Source of the DNA: Hymenopus coronatus
Taxonomy: Eukaryota > Arthropoda > Insecta > Mantodea > Hymenopodidae
Reading direction: 5' to 3'
Length of the DNA stretch: 64,000 nt
Assembly: GCA_030762935.1 (NCBI GenBank)
Contig: CM060880.1
Coordinates: forward strand, 14,501,001-14,565,000
Positions 34,981 to 46,921 of the stretch are shown piece after piece. The notes under the pieces were generated by a model. The model was not told the origin of the DNA, did not search any database, and saw only the letters and a list, made by a program, of their open reading frames with translations. Made by a program: the position numbers and the translations under genes. Every line of letters starts with the position of its first letter. Position 1 is the stretch's first letter.

Positions 34981-35510
34981 CAGGGTGATTTATATAGAGC
35001 TGACACATTTCTTTCATTAAATGTTTCAAAACGTGTTATGTTAGCGACAACTTATTATACCTAAATTGTAGAGGAATTTTGGGAGATTATTTACCTCTAT
35101 AGCAAATGTCAAAAATGTCCCCCATTCTGCATAAGACACAACTCAACACGTCGTACTGGCCACTCAGTTGGAGGACTCTGTTGTCAATAGCTTGAATCTC
35201 CTTTGTGATGTTGTGCTTCAGATCGCCCAATGTCTGAGGACGTGTGGCGTAAACCCTGTCTTTTAAGTAACCCCATAGAAAGAAGTCCGGCGATGTCAAA
35301 TCCGGAGATCTCGGTGGCCACGCAGGTTCCTGGAAATTATCCGGTCGTCAAAAAAAAAACTTGCAATTAGGTTCATGGATTCTTTTAATGTATGTATGAC
35401 ATGTAGCGCCATCTTGTTGAAAATATCCTTGACTCAGCTCTACATCGTACTGCATTTTCACGTTGACTACAGGAACAAAATGTCGAAACAGCTGCCAACA
35501 ATGCAATTAG
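34981..35510 (-). pseudogene. mariner/Tc1-type transposase pseudogene with one terminus
   Basis: The minus strand encodes FQQDGATCHT (about 35405-35435), a motif holding a catalytic aspartate. After a frameshift near 35335 comes WPPRSPDLTSPDFFLWGYL (about 35263-35320), the region of the third catalytic residue, and a tail ending at a stop at 35087-35089. The N-terminal DNA-binding half is absent. The element's terminus is CAGGGTG at 34981, preceded by TA, the usual target dinucleotide of this superfamily. Related sequences are widespread in arthropods. Inactive. Confidence 0.82.
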
Positions 35511-37274
35511 GAATAAAACATAAACATCTGCGCATCTAGTGACAAGGAACGAAACTCCAGAACATTCTGCTTAATTTGGTGCTAAAATTGGGCCATTGAA
35601 TGAATTTCCAACGGAATAATTAAAGAAAGAAATGTGTCAGTTCTACATAAATCACTCTGTACAATGTTTCTAATGCTCGCCTTAGTATGTGAGTCATCGC
35701 AATTGGGATGGGTACCGCACGGAAGAGCGGCGCGACGTAACAGGATCCTTCGGAACGCGATATCATGATTCTTCTCGATATTCGAGATGTTTCTCGGCTT
35801 CCAGAACCTTCCAAAAGTTTCCAGAAAGTTTGTGACGTTATTTTATAGCTATACAAGAAGGAAGAATTGTAGCACACAGAGTTGCGCGAGCTAAGGATGG
35901 CGTGCAGCCGTTAACTGTCTACGTGTCGAACGTGTAGTGAATTATTTTCAGAGTTAATCTAAGACTCTATTTATAAACATTTTTGAGTCATTAAAGACAT
36001 TTGTTAGAATATAATTCGTGTCCTATGCACATAGCTTCTATTGGGTGTAGTTTTACGGGGAAGCAAAGGGCAGTGCTATCAAAGAAAATTTCTTTCTTTG
36101 TAGATCTTAGCTATCGTGATTATAGATTATCTAATTTACCGCGAAGTAGCTCAATTATTACATAATTATAATTATTATACATGTACGTGAACTCTGGTAT
36201 ATACAGAGTGAAACGTTGATGCCGCTTGATATCATGGTGTATAGCGTACTTCATGAATCAATGTTGCCGCTATGCTCTGTTTCCGAAGTTGCGAGAAATC
36301 TATCGAATGAAGACTAGGGGGCCGAGCGCACCAGAAACGGAACGCGCACAGTACAGTACTTTTAAGAACATACCCCCCTCTTCTTCTGGGAATTAGGGTG
36401 TGTGCAGCCGGAAACCAGCCCTCACTGTTGCCAAGTCTTCCACTTACTTGTCCCTTAACCGAGGCGCGATTCTCGACTTGCAAGCAGTGTCTTCCAGGAA
36501 TAAATTTTATTACGCTGCCTCTCGCACCTAGTACACAGAGCACAAATAGTAATAGACATCGAATTTCTGATTGTCTGTAGGGGAATTTATACGGCGTGTC
36601 TCGTGATGTCCGCTGGCCTCTCCGTCACTCTGATTGGGGAAGGAGGAGGGGTTGTAGCTTACTGTTGTAGTACACGTTACCTAATCTCGCTTCCAATTGA
36701 GTAAGGTGGCTATACCTATTAGCGAATGAGTTGACAAACCCAGCATAGGTATACTCTATTGGTTCGATATAGAACACGCACCTGCAAGGTGACAGTATCA
36801 GCCAATAAAATGAAAACATGACGTAATAAAGTACCCTACAAACGCTAAGGAATGCCGGTTTCTTTTTGTGCCTTTTGTACAGTCTCGTCTTTTGTTTGCT
36901 AATATTATTGCAGGGGCATTTTAGTTTGAGAGTCATCATGTTTTGATGGGTGCTGGCTAATCAGCACACAGTAAACTGGGCCAGTGACCACATCTAAGAA
37001 CTTGACCACATTCCTCAGAATAAGAAGTCATGTTAACATATGCAGAATCTCGACTGTGGCGGCGCGCAACAAAGTAACGGAACTGCGGTTTATAACCTCA
37101 TGTAAATGACATTCACAAGAGAGGAAACGGCTTGCTTTATGACCACTTATAAACACCGGCAAATAATCTTCATAAAGAACAGCCAAACCAGTTGCAGTCA
37201 TACTTCGTCTTTCCCAGTTAATTACATTATGATAAATACCTGCATAGAAATGTTTCTGATGCATGACTCACGAC
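35511..37274. other. Longest stretch without a recognised feature
   Basis: About 1.75 kb, less AT-rich than most of the window and without HINE-like copies. Open frames of 85, 103, 104 and 78 codons lie on the minus strand, with a 60-codon frame on the plus strand at 36398-36580. None shows a domain. It is the best candidate interval for an unseen host exon or regulatory DNA, but there is no positive evidence. Confidence 0.4.
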
Positions 37275-37480
37275 TGAAACAGTCAATGTGATAATTTAAT
37301 TGTTTTCTCACAGAATCAATGTGTAGCACAGGAATTGGATAGATAGAGTCAGACTGAAAAATTCAAAGCCATAGCCGGGATTTGAACTACAGATCTCCCG
37401 GTCTCTAGCCGGTTGCTCTACCACTGAGCTACCATGCCGGCACGGCATTAAATTTCTCAACTGACTCGCTTGTTTCCTCT
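37275..37480 (-). repeat. SINE-C / tRNA-bearing repeat, inverted copy
   Basis: The minus strand holds a tRNA-like body: A-box GGTAGCTCAGTGGTAGAGC (37414-37432) and B-box side GTTCAAATCCCGGC (37376-37389), with the 'cattgaatttttcagtc' tail. It is head-to-head with the plus copy starting at 37484. Confidence 0.8.
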
Positions 37481-37483
37481 CAT

Positions 37484-37990
37484 GTTTTTCAAATTATTTG
37501 AGATCACCTTGTGGTTTACCGGGAAACATGCAGTCAGAATGAGAAATGTAATTTCGTACCGGCATGTTACCATGGTAGCTCCGTAATGTAATGCTTACCA
37601 TGCTAACTTCACAAACCCAAGGTCGCGGGTTCAAACCCGGCCGAGGACGATGGATTTTTTCGGGTGTAAAAATCCCTAGCATGGCTTCCTTCGGAAGGGA
37701 AGTAAAGCTGTTGGTCCCGTGTCGTAGATTTACGGCACGTAAAAGAACCTTAAGCCTGATAGAGCAGCCTCTGAGCAAAATTAAGTGGTCTTTCACGCCC
37801 AATTTAGAATGGGACGCTGAGAACCAATTCAGTTAAAGAGCGTCCATAAATAAAACGCCATTTACATTTTTCAGTGGTAGAGCAACCGGCTAGAGACCGG
37901 GATATCCGTGGTTCAAATCCCGGCTACGGCATTGAATTTTTCAGTCTTACTGTACCTGTCCAAGCACAGTAACTAGACTGTCTATGTGTG
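37484..37990 (+). repeat. SINE-C / tRNA-bearing repeat split by SINE-D
   Basis: The leader 'atcaccttgtggtttaccgg' and the first A-box bases (37565-37575) are separated from 'agtggtagagcaaccggc' (37869 onward) by a complete SINE-D. The remainder, including B-box GGTTCAAATCCCGG and tail, follows to about 37990. Confidence 0.78.
37573..37868 (+). repeat. SINE-D copy 1, inserted in the A-box of SINE-C
   Basis: tRNA-derived head with 'taatgcttaccatgctaact' and B-box GGGTTCAAACCCGG (37626-37639). The body 'gaaggaag...ttggtcccgtgtcgtagat' continues to 'gcgtccataaataaaacgcc'. The same body occurs at 50904-51190 (+) and 38136-38343 (-). Confidence 0.82.
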
Positions 37991-38135
37991 CATCAATGTA
38001 TCACTCACATTGTATTCTCTACCCATGACTTTTGAAATGCCAAGTTAACAATTCACACAAAATGCTAATTAGGAATTACATCATTCTACCAAACAATTCT
38101 ATATCATAGAGATTTTATCCGAAAATGAAATGCAG

Positions 38136-38343
38136 TTTTATTTATGGACGCTCTTAATTGCTATGGTTCTCAGCGTCCCATTCTATATTGGGTGTGAAGG
38201 ACAGTTTAATTTTGCTCAGAGGCCTCTTTATCGGGCTTAGGTTTCTTAACGTGATGTAAATATACGACTCGGGACCAACGGCTTTACTTTCCTTCCGAAG
38301 GAAGCCATGCTAAGGAATTTTACGTAAGAAAAAATCCATCGAT
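38136..38343 (-). repeat. SINE-D copy, head missing
   Basis: The minus-strand tail and body (tatttatggacgctcttaat ... ggaagccatgctaag) end at 'aaaatccatcgatg', before the tRNA head. Typical 5' truncation of a retroposed copy. Confidence 0.8.
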
Positions 38344-38349
38344 GAAACA

Positions 38350-39277
38350 AGCATGGAAATCACTACTCTACGAAGGGCGACAAATTTCGTAGGAAATATA
38401 CTTTTTGAGTTTCCCTGTATAAAAAATTAGAAACATATGATGTGTTCCATTCACATGACTTTCTCTACATCATTGTAACATACTCTTCTACATACATGAT
38501 AATAGAGATTAACATTAGCAGAAATTGTCTAAATTAATTGCTTCCTTGAAAGTAAAAACGAAATAAGGGAGTACCATAGGTTAAAGTGATAGTCAGAAGC
38601 TGGTTGCTATGTGATTAAGTTCCTTTGTTTGTGTGGACAGCAGTTGACAAATTCCTGTATGAGAAAAGTATAAGTTTTTCATAGCTGAAACCAAAAACAA
38701 GGAATATCTCAAAAACAATCAACTAAACGAAAAAAATGTATATAACATAAATTGTGTGTTTTAAAGTGCTCTACATTTGTTGTGTGGTAAGTTTTTATCC
38801 ATCTCTTACGTTTAAGCATTTATGTAAAATTCCGTAAAATTGACCCAGAATAAACTAGTCTTCAGAGGCTATTCCCAGAAAGTTCAAAATATATAGTTTA
38901 TTTATCAGGTAAATATCTTTAATATACGATAATTTAATCAACATCGTTAGAGCCATTTTTTTAGAAAATCAACATTTTCGAAAAATGTTCAATGTAAAGG
39001 GTAGTTTGGGGTGGGGGGATTTTTCTCAAAATCTTCGTGTCGCATCTCTGGAAGATACTTAACTTAATTACCAAGTTTGATATTTTACCGAATTTTCGTT
39101 TTTGAGTTATCGTGTTCAGACACACGGACACACACGGATTTTTTTCTAAAAATGCTTTTTTTGGATACGGGGGATCCTAAAACATATATTGCCGGTGAAA
39201 TCTCGGAATCGAATTTTTTGGTGAAGTGCAATACTTTCTCTATACACTAGGTACATAGTGCGTGTAGAGAAAGTAAA
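38350..39277 (+). mobile_element. HINE-like element, full length, after a degraded fragment
   Basis: The full copy starts near 38436 (TATGATGTGTTCC) and ends GTGTAGAGAAAGTAAA. A minus-strand 3' fragment (38350-38425) precedes it. Confidence 0.83.
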
Positions 39278-39684
39278 AAAGAAAACTTTACAGATACTTT
39301 TATCAGTTGTTATAAAGATACGTATTTTATTTTGATTTTCTAGAGAAGAGGGGAATGAAACACTTCCGTTGTGATGACGTAAGTGCAAGTGTGTCTCGTG
39401 AGAACTCGGAACCGGCAACTCCCAAAAAGGAAGGAATCGTTATATTCTTGCGATTATCATCAGCACCACACACAATAATTTCCGGGGTCAGAGTACTGAA
39501 GCTTCTTCATTACCAACATTAACGGAGCGTTTTGGAGAAGCGCGTTGCAAAAAAAAAAATGTGCACGAGATAATACGGCTTCTTGGGAGTGGCGTGTCAA
39601 ACTTGCACATGCTTCTTAGCGGCAGCTCCACCAATTGTTTATTCCTTTTCCTTTATCTGTCACATACCGACAAATGTACAGCAT
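39278..39684. other. Sequence without a recognised feature
   Basis: No repeat match and no recognisable exon. Two overlapping frames (39561-39842, 39583-39822) run into the HINE-like element. Confidence 0.45.
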
Positions 39685-40262
39685 CTTTCAAGGATGCGAG
39701 ACGGAGATATTCAAGAAAATCCCCCCACCCCAAACTACCCTTTACATGGAAAAAATGTCGAAAAATTTTTGATATTCTCAAAAATGGCTCTAATAATTTT
39801 TATTACAATCTCTTATATTTAAGATCTTTAGATGCCAAATAAAATGTATATCTTCACTTTTCTTTGAATAGCCTGTAAAGACCTCTTTATTCTAGATGAT
39901 TTTTTTATTAAATTGTGCATAACTGCTACACCGTAAGAGATAGACAAAAACTTACCACACAAGATATGTAGAGCACGTTAAAACACACAATTTATGTTAT
40001 ATGCAATTTTTTCGAGGAGTTGATCGTTTTTGAGATATTCCTTGTGATTGGTTTCAGCTTTAGACACACTTTTCTCATACAGAAAGTTGTCAAGTCGTGT
40101 TCATACAAACAAAGGAACTTCAGTCACATAGCAACCAGCTTTTGTCTTCACTTTAATGCAAGTAATAAGACTATTTCTATTTGTTCTCGATTATCATGAA
40201 GTACAGAGAAGCATAAGCTTTTTAACAATAGTTTGTTGCACAAATGTAGAGAAAGTAATGTG
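39685..40262 (-). mobile_element. HINE-like element lacking its 3' third
   Basis: Begins at 'catctttcaaggatgcgaga', after the normal CA and hairpin part, and runs to 'tgtagagaaagtaatgtgtt' with a damaged 5' terminus. Confidence 0.78.
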
Positions 40263-40970
40263 TTCACAAATGATTGTCTTTATTCCATGCTTCCACAGTA
40301 ATTCTCTTTCGACGCTTGGCGGCTGCACGTTCCGATTTTCCGGTCTAAATATCCCTCAGTCAACTGCTGCTCTCTATTTAGTCCCAGGTGAAACAACTCT
40401 GACCAGGGCTAGTTCTCCTTTGTATACCTATCGATCACATAGTAGAACCAGTCGCACGTAAAAACCACTGCAGGTGTAACAATGCGTGGCTTCGATCTCA
40501 AAGAACTGCTGATAGCACACGTGACCACTCGCACAGGTGTGACGTATGAAGCAAGCCGTTCATACACGATCCGCGATTACGGCCGCAGGGCGTACACAAT
40601 ACTCATTCTTGCAGCAGACAGAGAAACGTAATGAAGTTGTAAGGTCTATCAATAGACCAGTGTCGCTATTCTGTAGTATAAGGTTTATAGCTACCATTTG
40701 GAAACTGGTTTCAGGAGCTCCAAAGAGGTCTGAAATCCCTGGAACACACACCTCTCGAAGGTCGCCCTCACACAGCGGTCAGGAAACTGCTGGAACTGCG
40801 CAGATATAAATGGAGGACCCCCACACTACCTCTATTGGTCTTCAGAGTATCTTAACATTGGATCAACGGCAATGAATGCCATCCTTCATGAACATCTGCA
40901 AGTCACCAAGCGTTGTGTCCTTTGGGTGCTTATTCGTTAACCTGTAGACTGCTGCACAAATTCAACAATC
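40263..40970. other. Sequence without a recognised feature
   Basis: Moderate GC, no repeat match. Frames of 101 and 87 codons (40156-40461, 40546-40809 +) have no known domain; the first begins in the HINE-like copy. Confidence 0.4.
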
Positions 40971-41198
40971 GCCCGCCTGGGTAGTGTGGTGGTAGCGTGT
41001 CTGCCTCACATTCAAACAGGTCGTGAGTTCGAATCTCGCTTACGGTGAGCTGTTTTCGGGGTTTTCCCTTATCCTGAGGAGACGAATGTCGAGTAACTTT
41101 AAGCTCCATGGACCCCGATATCATATGAGCATCATTTCACCAATTTCATTCATCGTCCGATATGACCAACCAGGTAAAAGGACGTTAAGCAAACCTTT
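40971..41198 (+). repeat. SINE-A copy 4, plus orientation
   Basis: The best-oriented copy of this family. The head GCCCGCCTGGGTAGTGTGGT carries an A-box-like TGGTGGTAGCGTG, the B-box region is GAGTTCGAATCTC (41026-41038), the body 'cttatcctgaggagacgaat', and the tail ends 'accaaccaggtaaaaggacg'. The head resembles a Val/Glu-type tRNA, though family assignment is uncertain. Confidence 0.83.
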
Positions 41199-41689
41199 CC
41201 AGATGATGGCCCACTAATAAAAGTACGAAGATGCAAATGGCAGGAAAACCGATCACTAGGTATTGGTCACCCTGGCTACCCAAAAAACTGTCATTGAAGA
41301 GTGGTAAATTGAGCAATAACTGTCTGTCATCGGCCATTCCAGCATTCACGACCAATTGCAGGTATAATTTCATTCCCAGTGTCTGTTAAAGCAAGGAACT
41401 TCCTAGGCCACACGCAAATTTCTAGTCCATATTTTAGTCACAAACATAGAATACAAAAAAAACTGCGAATCTATGATCCCCCAACTATAGAATGTGAATA
41501 AAATAAATGTGAATGAGGCAGTTAACTTTAAAACAGACCGTCCATCACTGAATGTTGGTGCCCTAAAATTCCTATGGGTTAAGTAAGCCGGCCTCGGGAT
41601 TCAAACACCCGACTTCCGATATAATCGCCATAGGGGAGATGTTAGAAATTAGCCACATTTTACTAGGATTTCTTAATAAATAAAAAAAA
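41199..41689. other. Sequence without a recognised feature
   Basis: No recognised exon. 'gccggcctcgggattcaaac' (41589-41608) looks like a weak tRNA/B-box remnant in minus orientation but is too short to call. Confidence 0.4.
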
Positions 41690-42507
41690 AATCTGTGTTC
41701 CATTCACATCTCTGAAACAAATTATTGTTAAAAAGCTTATGCATTTATTTACTTTATACTAATCGAGAAAAAATTAGCAGAAATAGTATTATTACTTGCT
41801 TCCTTGTAAGTAGAAGCGAAATGAGGGAGTACCATAGGTTAAGGTGATAGTCAAAAGCTGGTTGCTATGTGACTGAAGTTCATTTGTTTGTATGGACAGC
41901 AGTTGACAGATTCCTGTATGAGAAAAGTAAGTTTTTTAAAGCTGAAACCAACAACAAGGAATATCACAAAAACGATCAACTCCACGAAGAAAATGTATAT
42001 GAGATAAATAATTGTGTGCTTTGTCGTGATCTACATTTTTTGTGTGATAAGTTTTTGTTATCTCTTACGGTTTACCAGTTATGCAAAATTCAATAAAATT
42101 CATGCAGAATAAAGAGGCCTTTAGAGGCTATTCCCAGAAAATTCAAGATATACATTTAAATTTCAAGTAAATATCTTTATCTCCATTTTTGAGAACATCA
42201 AAATTTTCGAAAAAGTTCACTCAGTCTGGAGTGGAGGAGATTTTTCTCAAAATCTTCGTGTCGCATCCCTTGAAGATACTAAACTTAAATACCAAGTTTG
42301 GTATTTTTCCGAATTTTCGATTTTCAGTTACCGTGCTCACAGACACATGGACACACAGACACACGCACACGCACACACACACACACACATTTTTTAGGAT
42401 ACGGGATACCCTAAAACATACATATCCGGTGAAATCTCGGTATCGAATTTTTGGGTGGAATGCAGTACATTCTCTATACACTATGTACATAGCACGTGTA
42501 GAGAAAG
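41690..42507 (+). mobile_element. HINE-like element, full length, damaged 5' hairpin
   Basis: Starts TCTGTGTTCCATTCACATCTC (subterminal ACTTTCTCTA lost) and ends at an intact hairpin with GTGTAGAGAAAGTAA. A CA tract of 24 bp lies at 42366-42389. Confidence 0.84.
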
Positions 42508-42694
42508 TAATTATATGTGATTTTTAATACAATTTGAGAAAAACTTTATGAAAGATTACCTAATAACGGACTCCTCCATCACAAGATGACAGCATCGCTA
42601 TGCTCTGTGCTATATGATCATGTACCAACCTGAAAATGAAAAAAAACAATTTTAGTACAACAGTTTTATTAATTCATACACACAATATATATAA

Positions 42695-42838
42695 CTTTAA
42701 CACACACACACACATACAGGGACCCTTTTCTAAAAAAATGCATTTTTTTATTCAGGGGACCGCAAAACGTTTATTTCCAGTGAAATCTCGGTATAGCATT
42801 TTTGGTTGCTATGCAATACCTTCTCTACTCAAAAGAAA
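42695..42838 (+). mobile_element. HINE-like 3'-side fragment
   Basis: From the CA tract (42700-42715) through 'aggggaccgcaaaacg' and 'gtgaaatctcggtat' to 'ataccttctctact'. The hairpin is broken off. Confidence 0.65.
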
Positions 42839-42904
42839 GAAATACGTAAACCATAAGAAATAAGGGGAAAAAATTGTTTTTTCTTTTAAAAACTACTCTT
42901 ATAT

Positions 42905-43880
42905 ACATATATATATATATATATCTGATGTGTTCCATTCACACGACTTTCTCTACATCTCGGTAACAAATTATTGTTGAAAAGCTTATTCTTCTATGTA
43001 CTTCATTATAATCGAGATAAACATTAGCAGAAATAGTCTTATTAATTGGTTTCTTTTAAAAGCTGGTTTTCAGTGATTGAATCAATTTCTTTACATGGCC
43101 ATGAGTTAACAAATTCCTGTACTGTAAAACTGAAAGCAATAACAAGACATATCTCGGAAATGGCCAATTACAGAAAAAAATAGCTATGATATAAACTGTG
43201 TGTTTTAAAGAGATCTACAGTTTTTGTGTAGTAACTTAATGTAGATCACTTATCAGTTTACCTGTTATGCAAAATTGATCCAGAATAAAGCGGTCTTCAG
43301 AAACTATTCCCAGAAAATTCAAGATCTGCATTTTGTCATAAAAATATATTTAATATACAGCATTTTAATCAAAATCGTTTGAGCCATTGTTTAGAAAAGC
43401 ATTCCCCCCCCCCACGTAAGGAGTAGTTTTGAGGTGGGAGAATTTTTCTCAAAATCTTCGTCAAAATTGATATTTTACCTACTTTTCCTTTTATGTTATC
43501 GTGTTCACAGACAAACGGGCATATTGACACCCGGAGTATACGCACTTTAAAAAAAAAAAAAAAAAAAAATTAAACCGCAGATCATAAAACGTGCATTTGA
43601 CTGCCTGCGTGGTCGAGTGGTCAGCGAGCTGATTTCTCACCCGGAGGCTCCGGGTTCGATACCAGGCTGGGGCGAGGAATTTTTCTTTAGCCAGATTCAT
43701 TCCCCATCCCCCACAGAGTCTGATGTGTGTTTCAGGAAAATAAAATGATTTAAACCTACAGACGAGTTGTTTCAAGTGCAAAGCCCCCAATATGACCTTA
43801 TATGTTAAAGGGGGCTATATACATGAAACAACGCTATCGAATGTTTTACCATATACATATTATGCAGAGAACGTGATAAA
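42905..43880 (+). mobile_element. HINE-like element split by SINE-B
   Basis: Starts TCTGATGTGTTCCATTCACA at 42925 after a TA run. It continues to 'gatcataaaacgtgcatttg', where SINE-B (43600-43835) interrupts it; 'gctatcgaatgttttaccat' resumes afterwards. The final hairpin is degraded. Confidence 0.76.
43600..43835 (+). repeat. SINE-B copy, plus orientation
   Basis: Head GCGTGGTCGAGTGGTCAGCG (43607-43626) matches a Leu/Ser-type A box and GGGTTCGATACC (43652-43663) is the B box. The tail contains the inverted pair 'aaagccccc'/'gggggct'. No clear target duplication. Confidence 0.84.
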
Positions 43881-44425
43881 CGATCGTGCGATATAGAAAG
43901 TAATGTGGATGTAACAAGATTTTTGTTTCGAAATGTATTACAAATTCAATATGAGGTAACCGTTGTTATGAGCTGCGCATGCGTTCCAAAGCGACTAGGT
44001 TGGATAGTTATGCAATGTTACCTAACTCGTGAATATCAATGAGCAAGGAGGCGATTGTTATTTCGGGACTAAATCGTGAAACATTTGTATGATATACGAG
44101 TAGCGCCAGCTTGTGAAACTCCATTCTTTACGTAAACTCGAAGGAGTGTAAACAGCAGGCACATCTGTCAAGGCGGGGAGTGCATTAGCGCCTTCCCTTT
44201 TTTTAAGTGTGTGGGGCGTTTCCCGCGATATCCCAAAACACACTCGGGTTATTTCTGAAGCAGCTCTTCCTTCTGCAGCATTAGTGATGCACAAAGAGGC
44301 ATGGGGACATCCGTACATCCTAAATCACTCGTGACCAGGATGTATCTGCTCTGAATTAGCAAAACTCAAACGGTTTACACCTGTATCATTCTCAAGGACA
44401 CCGGCAGTGCATAATCAAAGGGTCA
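43881..44425. other. Sequence without a recognised feature
   Basis: No repeat match. The 86-codon minus-strand frame (44058-44318) has no domain I recognise. Confidence 0.42.
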
Positions 44426-45462
44426 TGTTACTTTCTCTAACACGTATGTACATAGTAGCTACAGAAGCTACTGTATTTCATGTCCACATTACACCGAAAA
44501 CATGTTTTGAGGTCCCCTAATCTTTTTACTTTCTCTACACGTACTATGTTCATAGTCTATAGAGAAGGTATTGCATTCCACCCAAAAATTCATCTTCACA
44601 AAAAGGTCCGTGTGTGTGTGTCTGTGAACACGATAACTCAAAAACGAAAAGTCGATAAAATACCAAACTTAGTATTTAAGTTTGCTATCTTACAAGGATG
44701 CGACACGAATATTTTCAAGAAAATCCCCCACCCTCCAACTAGCCTTTACATGGAACTTTTTTCGAAAATTTTGATTTTCTTAAAAATAACTAACGATTTT
44801 GATTAAAATATCGTATATCAACGATATTTACCTGACAAATAAAATGTATAAGACTATCCCTTAAGCCTGTGTAATTTCCTGTTTCCCTTCTGCTTACAAG
44901 GAACATGCAATAAGGACAATTTCTGCTAATGTTTAGCAGAATTAGCATTAGCTAAACTTTGGCAGAATTGCTCTTATTACTAGTTCCTTGTAAGTAGAAG
45001 GGAAACAGGAAATTGCACAGGTTTAAGGGATAGTCCCGTCCTTTAAAAGCCGGTCGCTATGTGAAGCAATTGATGTTCGTTAATAAAACGAGGAACGACA
45101 AGAAAGATTTCTTCCCGTTTGAGAAAGTTCAAGATATACACACTTCCTTTGTCATAAAATATATTAAACATAAGGTATTTTAATAAAAATTGTTAGAGCC
45201 ATTTTGAAAAAAACAATTCCATGTAAAGGGTAGCTTGGGGTGGGGGATTTTTCTCGAAAATCTTCGTGTCGCATCCAAATTTGGTGTTAACGCTCTTTTC
45301 GTTTTTGAGCTATGCTGTCCACACACACGGAGCTTTTTCTAAAACTGTTTTTTTTTTTTTTATTCAGGGGGACCCAAAACATATATTTCCGGAGAAATCT
45401 CGGTATCGAAATTTTGAGTGCAATACAATACCTTCTCTATACACAGTAAGTGTAGAGAAAGT
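44426..45462. mobile_element. HINE-like inverted composite, two outward 3' hairpins
   Basis: After a 3' fragment (44426-44520), a minus-strand copy starts at its hairpin (44524). It changes register near 44850 and passes through a long palindrome (44851-44904 against 44982-45034). It leaves as a plus-strand copy ending at the hairpin side near 45462 (GTGTAGAGAAAGTAA). No 5' terminus is present; the arms meet near 'tttagcagaattagcattag'. Confidence 0.76.
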
Positions 45463-46254
45463 AATAATGGCGTGTACCTTTCCATGTAAAGTCTATTTTG
45501 GGGTAGCAGAACTTTTCTTAACAATTTTCTTGTTGCATTTTTTGAACATATTGAGCTTGAGTACCAAGTTTTGTATTTATCCGAATTTTTTTCCGATTAG
45601 ACAGACTTTAGGGAGTTCCAAAATTTGCATATACGAAGCGTTCTTGGTGAAAAATCGACAGAATGGCTAACGCCAGAAAATGTTTTATATTTCTTGTAAT
45701 TTCATGATTTTTTTCTTCTGGGGTTCGAGTAGCTACCATTTAAACATGCTGACCAATAAAGGTCACAAGGGGTGGGAGAGCAGACATGCCATATGTTTAT
45801 CTCTGATAATTCTATCATCAGCAACTTCAAACAAAACTGTCATTTTCAGGCACCGTGTGAACTGTCACCGGAGGATGAACAGCATCGATCAAATGGAAAT
45901 TTCACCCGTAGCTGTCAACAGTACATTCCGGCACTTGCAACACTTTCTGTAAGGGTTACACAGTTTACAATATTCACCGTCACATGGGATAAGTAGAGTA
46001 CGTTTGAGTTATATTGAAACATGACCCACTTGTCGCTCCATCGCTCTATAGGAGCGGGAAGGGTGTCGAAAGCCATGCGCAGCAGTACCTGCCTAGTCGA
46101 AACGTGTCTAGGTCTGCTGTACAGACAGGGAAACGTGCAGATGTTTGTGATGTCTTTAGCCTTATTCACTTTGTTCCAAGCTGGTCTGATGCAAGGGAAA
46201 CTGTTCGCTGAAAAACTGAACGCGTTGACATCTGGAAAAATCATTTTAATGTTT
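45463..46254. other. Sequence without a recognised gene
   Basis: Open frames of 109 codons (45915-46244, -) and 82 codons (46021-46269, +) overlap. The plus frame is hydrophobic in its second half and ends inside the next HINE-like element. I recognise no family in either. No matching repeat in the window. Confidence 0.4.
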
Positions 46255-46915
46255 TTTTACTTTCTCTAGCCCCGTATGTACAATGTACATAGGGATAGAG
46301 AAGTATTGTATTCCACCCAAAAATTCGATGTCGAGATTTCACCGGAAATACATGTTTTAGGACTCCCTGAGTCCAAAAAAAAAAAAAAAAAAATCAGAAA
46401 CAGGTCCGTGTGTATGTGTGTGTGTGGACAGCGTAGCTTAAAAACAAAAAGACGGTATTTGGTATTTAAGTTTGGTATCTTCCAAGGATGCGACACGAAG
46501 ATTTTCAAGAAAATCCCCCAGCCCTAACATGGAAAACATTTCGAAAATTTTGTTTTTCTTAAAAATGACAAACGATTTTGATTAAAATACCATGCATATA
46601 AAGCCATTTCTATCATAAATAAAATGTATATCTTGAATTTTCTGGAAATAGCTTCTTAAAGACCTGTTTATTCTGGATGGATTTTGCTTAATTTGGCATA
46701 TCCGTAAGAGATAGACAAAAACTTACTATACAAAAAATGAAGATCTTGTTAAAATACACAAGTTATGCAATATACATTTTTTTGTGGAGCTTACTGTTTT
46801 CGAGGTATTCCTTGTGATTAGTTTCAGTTGTGAAGTACTTAAACTTTTCTTAGACGGGCGTGTCCGTTTTTCTTTTGTTCTACTCCTGACCAAGCAAAGA
46901 AGTGATTTGCAATGA
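46255..46915 (-). mobile_element. HINE-like element, 5' part replaced by minisatellite
   Basis: Hairpin end at 46258-46304 (variant core 'gtatgtacaatgtacatagg'). It is recognisable to about 46915 ('ctcctgaccaagcaaagaag') and then gives way to the 39-bp tandem array. An 18-A run lies at 46376-46393. Confidence 0.78.
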
Positions 46916-46921
46916 CAATCA

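Noticed and set aside
45915..46269. Overlapping 109- and 82-codon frames as a receptor or membrane protein exon
   Set aside because: The plus-strand frame has a hydrophobic stretch but ends in HINE-like sequence and lacks recognisable motifs.
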